This document shows positions 52,910-64,000 of a stretch of DNA of 64,000 bases, piece by piece. The position numbers and the translations under genes are program-made. Source of the DNA: Azolla caroliniana (taxonomy: Eukaryota > Polypodiophyta); NCBI GenBank assembly GCA_043228905.1, contig JBHGNT010000005.1:15314001-15378000 (forward strand). The letters run 5' to 3'. A model generated the notes under the pieces. That model did not search any database and was not told the origin of the DNA. It was given only the letters and a program-made list of their open reading frames with translations. Positions within the stretch are counted from its first letter, which is position 1, and each line of letters begins with the position of its first letter.

Positions 52910-53400
52910 GTTAATCCCTTGGGAGGAGAGCTCATACAACATTCGACTGAAGGTGTTAATGTGGGAGGTCGCTAGATCCGTCGAGAGAGCTAGTTTAACT
53001 CCTCAAAGGAGATCTAGTGCACCATCCAACTCTCTATCCTTGAATTCTTGGCATTCCCATCCTCTCTGGTTGAAGTCCATAGTGGTTCCACTCACATTTC
53101 ACATGCACACACATAACTTCCAAACAATGATGATACGTAAGAAACGCCATTACCGATGCATTTTGACATCACTAACAACCTATTATGTTGTTGTGGAGGT
53201 CTTCTATGTATAGTGGATGAATCAAATGGACGGGAAGTGTTGTGCGAATGGTGATGGGATAGGGTGATGGTGATATTAATGAATGTTGATGGTGATGGCG
53301 GGGTGGTGTTGCGGGGTGATGGTGACGGAGATGATCATTGTTGCGGGGTCGGGGGTGGTGCCTAGAATGGCTCCACCCCCCTCCCGAGGGGGGTCAACAT
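52910..53400. other. No recognised feature
   Basis: Mixed sequence without a convincing gene. A GTGATGGTGA-rich stretch lies at about 53250-53350, and a perfect short hairpin (ACCCCCC and GGGGGGT) near 53374-53394. Confidence 0.4.
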
Positions 53401-53412
53401 GAAAAGGGGAGA

Positions 53413-53447
<35 letters not shown>

Positions 53448-53638
53448 GATGTAGCTTAGTTTGCCCAATGGAGACCAGGTGGTCATGGGTTCGACCCCTA
53501 CATTTCACAGTGGCATTTAGTGAATTAAAAGATCTGTATGAAGTAAATAATAGAGAGGTGAGAAAATTGGGTATCGAACCCAAGATGTAGTGCTAGTAGT
53601 GTTAACAACTTGCCAATAGGGTAATTTAATTATAATAA

Positions 53639-53673
<35 letters not shown>

Positions 53674-53880
53674 AAATAGAGAAAAAAATATTTCATTCCT
53701 TCATTAATTCCCGATAAGTTAATTACGATAATAAGAGAGAGAGAGAGAGAAAATAGAGAGAAAATACTTCATTCCTTCATTCATTCCCGATAAGTTAATT
53801 ATGATAATAAAAGAGTGAGAGATAGAAAATAGAGAGAACAATACTTCATTCCTTCATTCAATCCCGATAAGGGGGTTAAA
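53401..53880. repeat. SINE-like head followed by GA microsatellites and a three-fold ~80-bp tandem repeat
   Basis: A perfect B box (GGTTCGACCCC, 53488-53498) lies 35 nt after an A-box-like TAGCTTAGTTT (53453), and GGTCATGGGTTCGA recalls tRNA-derived plant SINEs. GA runs flank it (53409-53445, 53640-53670, 53730-53752). At about 53632-53875 a unit with AGATAGAAAATAGAGA, CTTCATTCCTTCATT and CCCGATAAG is repeated three times. 53881-54250 holds nothing recognised. Confidence 0.45.
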
Positions 53881-54249
53881 TAATACAATGAGGGGTTGGA
53901 TACATAGGGGTGCATCCCCCTTTAGCCATTCACACATATACCTTTTCCTATTTGTCCACACACATGTGCGTGTTCCCACACTTACACATATACTCACACT
54001 CGTAATCGTATACATTTGCACATACACAACAACAACATTATAATCTTTCACCCTCACACTTATAAATCTTTGTACATCTTGTACAGTAATAGGAACAAAC
54101 GTTCATGCATGGATAACGAATATGTTTAATCATGCATTGCAATATGGTATACATTACAACCGGAGAAAACCTTTGCATGCAAGTGGAGATGTAAATATTG
54201 TAAGAAATAAGTAGTTATCCAACAATCATGGTTGGCTTGCTTATGGCAA

Positions 54250-55370
54250 ATCTACTTTGATGTATAATGGAATATAAATGGCTACTTTGTAGACTTCAAA
54301 AAAGCTTTTTCTATGGTATTTCCTATGCATATTTGGAGATGCATGGAAGAACTTGGGGTACCAAAAGCATATATAATTTCAATTTCTTGAATCAATGAGA
54401 AGTTTATAGTTTGCAAGCATATGGTCAATGCCACTATTAGTGGAGTCAACGATGTCCATTCTCACCAATTCTATTTGGTCATCATGTTATTGGTTGCCAA
54501 GTGTGTAAAGCAATAAGGCATTGAGGAAGTTGTTATGGGAAATATTGTCATCATGCTTTTGTTGTCCACATGGTGTGCTTTCCACAAATACTTTGAGAGA
54601 TACACAAAAGCTTATGAGGGCCATTGAAAGAGTTTTTCATGTGTATGAAGTTGAGGGCTAATAACTCTAAAACAATGATTACGCTTCAGAAGAGCCAAAA
54701 TAAGGAAAATTCATGCTTATGTATAATAATGAGCTACTTGAAACCATGGAAAACTCTAAAGACCCTATCCTTGAGGTTCCCTCAAATCATGGATGGAATG
54801 AATGTGCCAACAAACACCATATACACTTCCTATGTCTTGAAATGTGATCATTTCCCATTAAGATCATGCCCATGGAAATGGTTGTTGAGTACACTCTAAA
54901 GGTTCAAAAAATTCTCACATCAACTTCTTGGAATCACATGGGAAGTAAGCAAAAATATCTAAAAGTCATATAAAAATAATATTTGTGTTCCGGTTGGATG
55001 CAAGACATAGAAAATGGTTTGGAAGATAGGATACAACATAATGCATCAATAGATTCCTATGTGAATGAGGTAATTTTCGCAACTCCGATGTATCATGACA
55101 TGCTTCACACATTATACTACATATGTTGCACCTAATTACAAAACTATAGAAATTACACACATCAATACATGTTAGAGATTATCTCATTGTCTCTCATTTG
55201 AACCATGGCTTCCAAATGACTTAATTCACACTCGCTTCAATGTGAGGTGGGACGTTGTGGCACAAGTGATGAGACTAGTCAACTATGTCTTTTTGTCCTA
55301 GAAGTGTTCTCGAGCATTAGACTTTGATACAATGCTCTTCCATCCAACAAAAGAGATCTTTTCCATATCC
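54250..55370 (+). pseudogene. Non-LTR retrotransposon (LINE) RT relic
   Basis: Reverse transcriptase traces in changing frames: FVDFKKAFSMVFPMHIWR with MEELGVP near 54286-54360, CPFSPILFG near 54450, NIVIMLLL before a lost YADD box near 54540, and NSKTMITLQKSQNKE near 54665. A later C-terminal trace is SGWMQDIENG near 54990. Many stops and shifts; no ends or poly-A tail identified. Confidence 0.55.
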
Positions 55371-55372
55371 TT

Positions 55373-55573
55373 TCAGAAGTATTTCAGTATGTATTTTTTA
55401 CCTTCATTGAGAGCATAAATGCTACTACATGCTTTTAAGACAACAACATATATGCCACATGCCACATGCAACTTTTCTAAATACATTTTTCCTATATAGG
55501 TTCCTACATGTGAGCTATATCCACAAACTAAGAGTACAGTAATTAGGGCATTCCACGAGATGCCATCATGTTT
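55373..55573 (-). pseudogene. Pentatricopeptide-repeat (PLS-type PPR) relic
   Basis: About 65 residues on the minus strand fit one PPR-PLS unit: DGISWNALI, an M-Y segment, then VVLKACSSIYALNEGKKY (family form WNAMI ... VLKACSSLAALEQGKQ). No start codon, targeting peptide or neighbouring repeat is recognisable, so it is a decayed gene or retrocopy piece. Plant PPR proteins bind organelle RNA. 55574-55998 holds nothing else recognised. Confidence 0.5.
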
Positions 55574-55998
55574 AGACTTATAAAAAGGTTTGAAATTTTG
55601 GTTTGACATCATGCAAATTGGCAATTAGAACATTGATAACAACAAATCTCATGTAATAAATACATTGAGTGAAAATTGCTTATAAAATAGTTTCACCAAA
55701 TTTGTTTAGGGGTTCATATATTAGGTTTGAGTAAAATGAATTGAGGAAAGGATTTGTGTCTTGTTTTGGATGCTCTTACTTATTTGACCACTATTTACTT
55801 ACTTATGTCTCATGTCAATGATGCTTTTCTTCCTTTGAGAAGGGGCCTTTCAAGGGCTCAGAACTTGTGAAGTGAACTAACTCATGGGCGTTATGCCCAT
55901 TTTTTCTCTTCTCTTTTTGGTAGGACTGGGACAGACGGACAACACATCCCATCCATTTTATAGAAATAATAATAGACGAGGAAGAGTGAAAGTTTTTG

Positions 55999-56114
55999 AA
56001 GGAAATTCCTGGGGTGCCAAGAGAAGCATATGTTACATTTAACATACATATATCATAAGGAAATTCCTGGGGACCCAAGAGAAGCATATGTTACATTTAA
56101 CATACATATATCAT
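55999..56114. repeat. Two 58-bp tandem units
   Basis: Units 55999-56056 and 56057-56114 (AAGGAAATTCCTGGGG ... ACATACATATATCAT) differ at two positions (GTGCC versus GACCC). Just upstream of the UBP gene's presumed promoter. Confidence 0.85.
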
Positions 56115-56427
56115 ATTGATTGATATATGTACATATGTATAATGTAATTATGTAATTGTATGTAAGTAGGTAGTAGCAGTGGCAGTAACAGTGACAAAAA
56201 CTTGACTGAAGTTGGCTTGTTGTTTTGTTCAGAGACAGACAGACAAGACAGACAGGGAAACCCTAAGCTCACCATCACCATCACCATCACCATCACCATC
56301 ATCCTCATCCTCATCGTCCCCGTGTCTGTATCGATCATTCGATATCCGCATAGATCTGCGTCAATATCACAATCCTCGTATCCCTCCCTCTTCTGCTTCT
56401 TCAGCTTCAACTGACGCGCCATTCCTG
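56115..56427 (+). other. Presumed promoter and 5' UTR exon of the UBP gene
   Basis: AT-rich sequence to about 56200, then a likely leader with AAACCCTAAG, a CACCAT/CCTCAT hexamer run (56270-56315) and pyrimidine-rich text, ending at a possible donor (CCTG then GTACGA, 56428). The matching acceptor would be TTTGTAG at 57408-57414, giving a ~990-bp intron in the 5' UTR and a second leader exon 57415-57519. Placed by signals only. The intron 56428-57414 holds nothing recognised. Confidence 0.45.
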
Positions 56428-57519
56428 GTACGATTTCCCAGCTTCAGTTTCTTTCTCCTTTACATTTTTCCTGTTTGTGTCTTCGTTAGATTATTGCCTT
56501 GGAAACCGCAGGTCGAGATCATTTGTGCATTCATTGGTTGTCTAGATCATCTAAGCTCAAGAAGAAGCTTTCATGATGAAATTTGGCCATTTTCTTGAAG
56601 ATCTTGATGCAGTATTAGTGCGTGCAAATGGTGCTTGCTTTTTGGTGCAGTGGGGTGACATTCTAGGTAATCTAGGGTCAAGTGGGGCTTACAGAAGCTT
56701 GCATGATGATATATGGCTATTCTTGTGATTATTTCGTCCAATGTCAGACAATCTAATGGAAAATTGCACTTGATCTTGGTTGATAATGAAATACCAGATA
56801 ATCTGGAGTCAATTAGTGCTTGAATCTATGTGAGGCCTTTTATGCTAGCATCCGTGTATGGTGTGGAAACTTGCATGATAATTTAAAGCCATCTTCTGAT
56901 GATCATGCAGTATAACGAAATGCCAGAGGATCTAATGGAAACAGACGCCTGATTTTTGTTGATGCAAAGTTATCAAACATTAAGAGTGTCAAAATGCAAC
57001 TGGTGCTTGACTTTGCATGGGATCCTTTTATTTAGCATCTATAAACAATTGAACTTGTATACTGCTTGATTTTTCTTGGCTTGTAAGTTACTTTAAGGTC
57101 ATTTCCTTTACGTTATGGATGCAATTGGATGGAATGGTTGATAATCAGAAGCCAATGATAGCTTGATAATCTTGCTCTAAGGTATTGACAGAAATGTGAT
57201 CAGATACTAGGTAAATCTGAGGGAAACTAATGTGTGGTTTGATTTGGTATCCTATTTTCTAGCCTTCATTGATGGCTTTGAGAGTTTTTTTATGATTTTC
57301 ATCATTATAGCTGCTGTTATGTTTACAGTTGACTGGAAAACTTAGTTATCATTGTATATTAGTATTTGGCAATAACTTAGTGTGGAAACTTACACATTCT
57401 TACCTTCTTTGTAGAAAATTTACTGTTCTTCAAGAAAAGCACAGTATTGGAGTAATATTCTGCACCGTAGTGGAACATCTCTTTTGAGGAGGTGTGCGTG
57501 ATAGCTGACCTTAAACAAA

Positions 57520-64000
<6,481 letters not shown>

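Noticed and set aside
53362-53583. Plus- and minus-strand frames across the GA repeat
   Set aside because: Translations are Arg-Glu or Ser-Leu repeats produced by the microsatellite.

Overview
The window is nuclear DNA of a land plant: a 56 kb block of nested and decayed transposable elements, followed by the first ~8 kb of one ordinary intron-rich host gene. The gene is a ubiquitin-specific protease of the plant UBP5/UBP8-11 type (DUSP, ubiquitin-like and USP domains) with plant-style GT-AG introns. A PPR-motif relic and plant-type Ty1/copia and Tat-like Ty3/gypsy elements agree with a plant. The species cannot be read from the sequence. A fungal/vertebrate-like chromovirus, a ZNF862-like hAT transposase and an unusual LINE would suit a non-seed plant or other large repeat-rich genome, but this is only a guess.

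Layout. 1-4859: copy A of a Sushi/Tf1-like chromovirus, cut by the window edge. 4860-10.25 kb: old gypsy fragments, a minisatellite and a dead hAT transposase. 10,251-10,563: a Mutator-type MITE with a perfect 9-bp target duplication. 10.6-18 kb: relics of a Tat-like element, a copia, a divergent gypsy and a deleted chromovirus. 17,990-43,544: one old copia element (copia 1, + strand) opened by nested insertions. Copia 2 (20,263-40,579, - strand) sits in copia 1's reverse transcriptase. Inside copia 2 sit a 10.2 kb Tat-like gypsy (22,338-32,553, TSD GCCTT) and copy B of the chromovirus (33,134-38,909, TSD GGTGA). A solo LTR (42,066-42,661) sits in copia 1's 3' part. 43.5-52.9 kb: copia 3, a Tat-like fragment and a rearranged copia 4. 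53.4-56.1 kb: simple repeats, a LINE relic and a PPR relic. 56.2-64.0 kb: the UBP gene, running off the right edge.

The most interesting system is the chromovirus (copies A and B). Copy B is complete, its two LTRs differ only in the length of a GA microsatellite, and its gag and pol frames are intact. It has no tRNA primer-binding site. Instead the 12 bases just inside the 5' LTR are perfectly complementary to the predicted 5' end of the element's own transcript, 33 nt after the TATA box, which is the Tf1/Sushi self-priming arrangement. Gag and pol are joined by a predicted -1 frameshift: heptamer GTTAAAC, 6-nt spacer, 11-bp stem and possible pseudoknot. The LTR also begins with an antisense tRNA-like module carrying pol III A and B boxes.

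Two further systems deserve attention. The Tat-like element carries a ~980-codon extra frame (ORFX) between integrase and 3' LTR, with a conserved N-terminal domain, a long coiled coil and an acidic tail; a diverged second copy lies at 11.7-12.5 kb and both have an upstream TATA-like box. Copia 1 and copia 3 share a C-terminal extension of pol, beyond RNase H, that runs from one polypurine tract to a second one.
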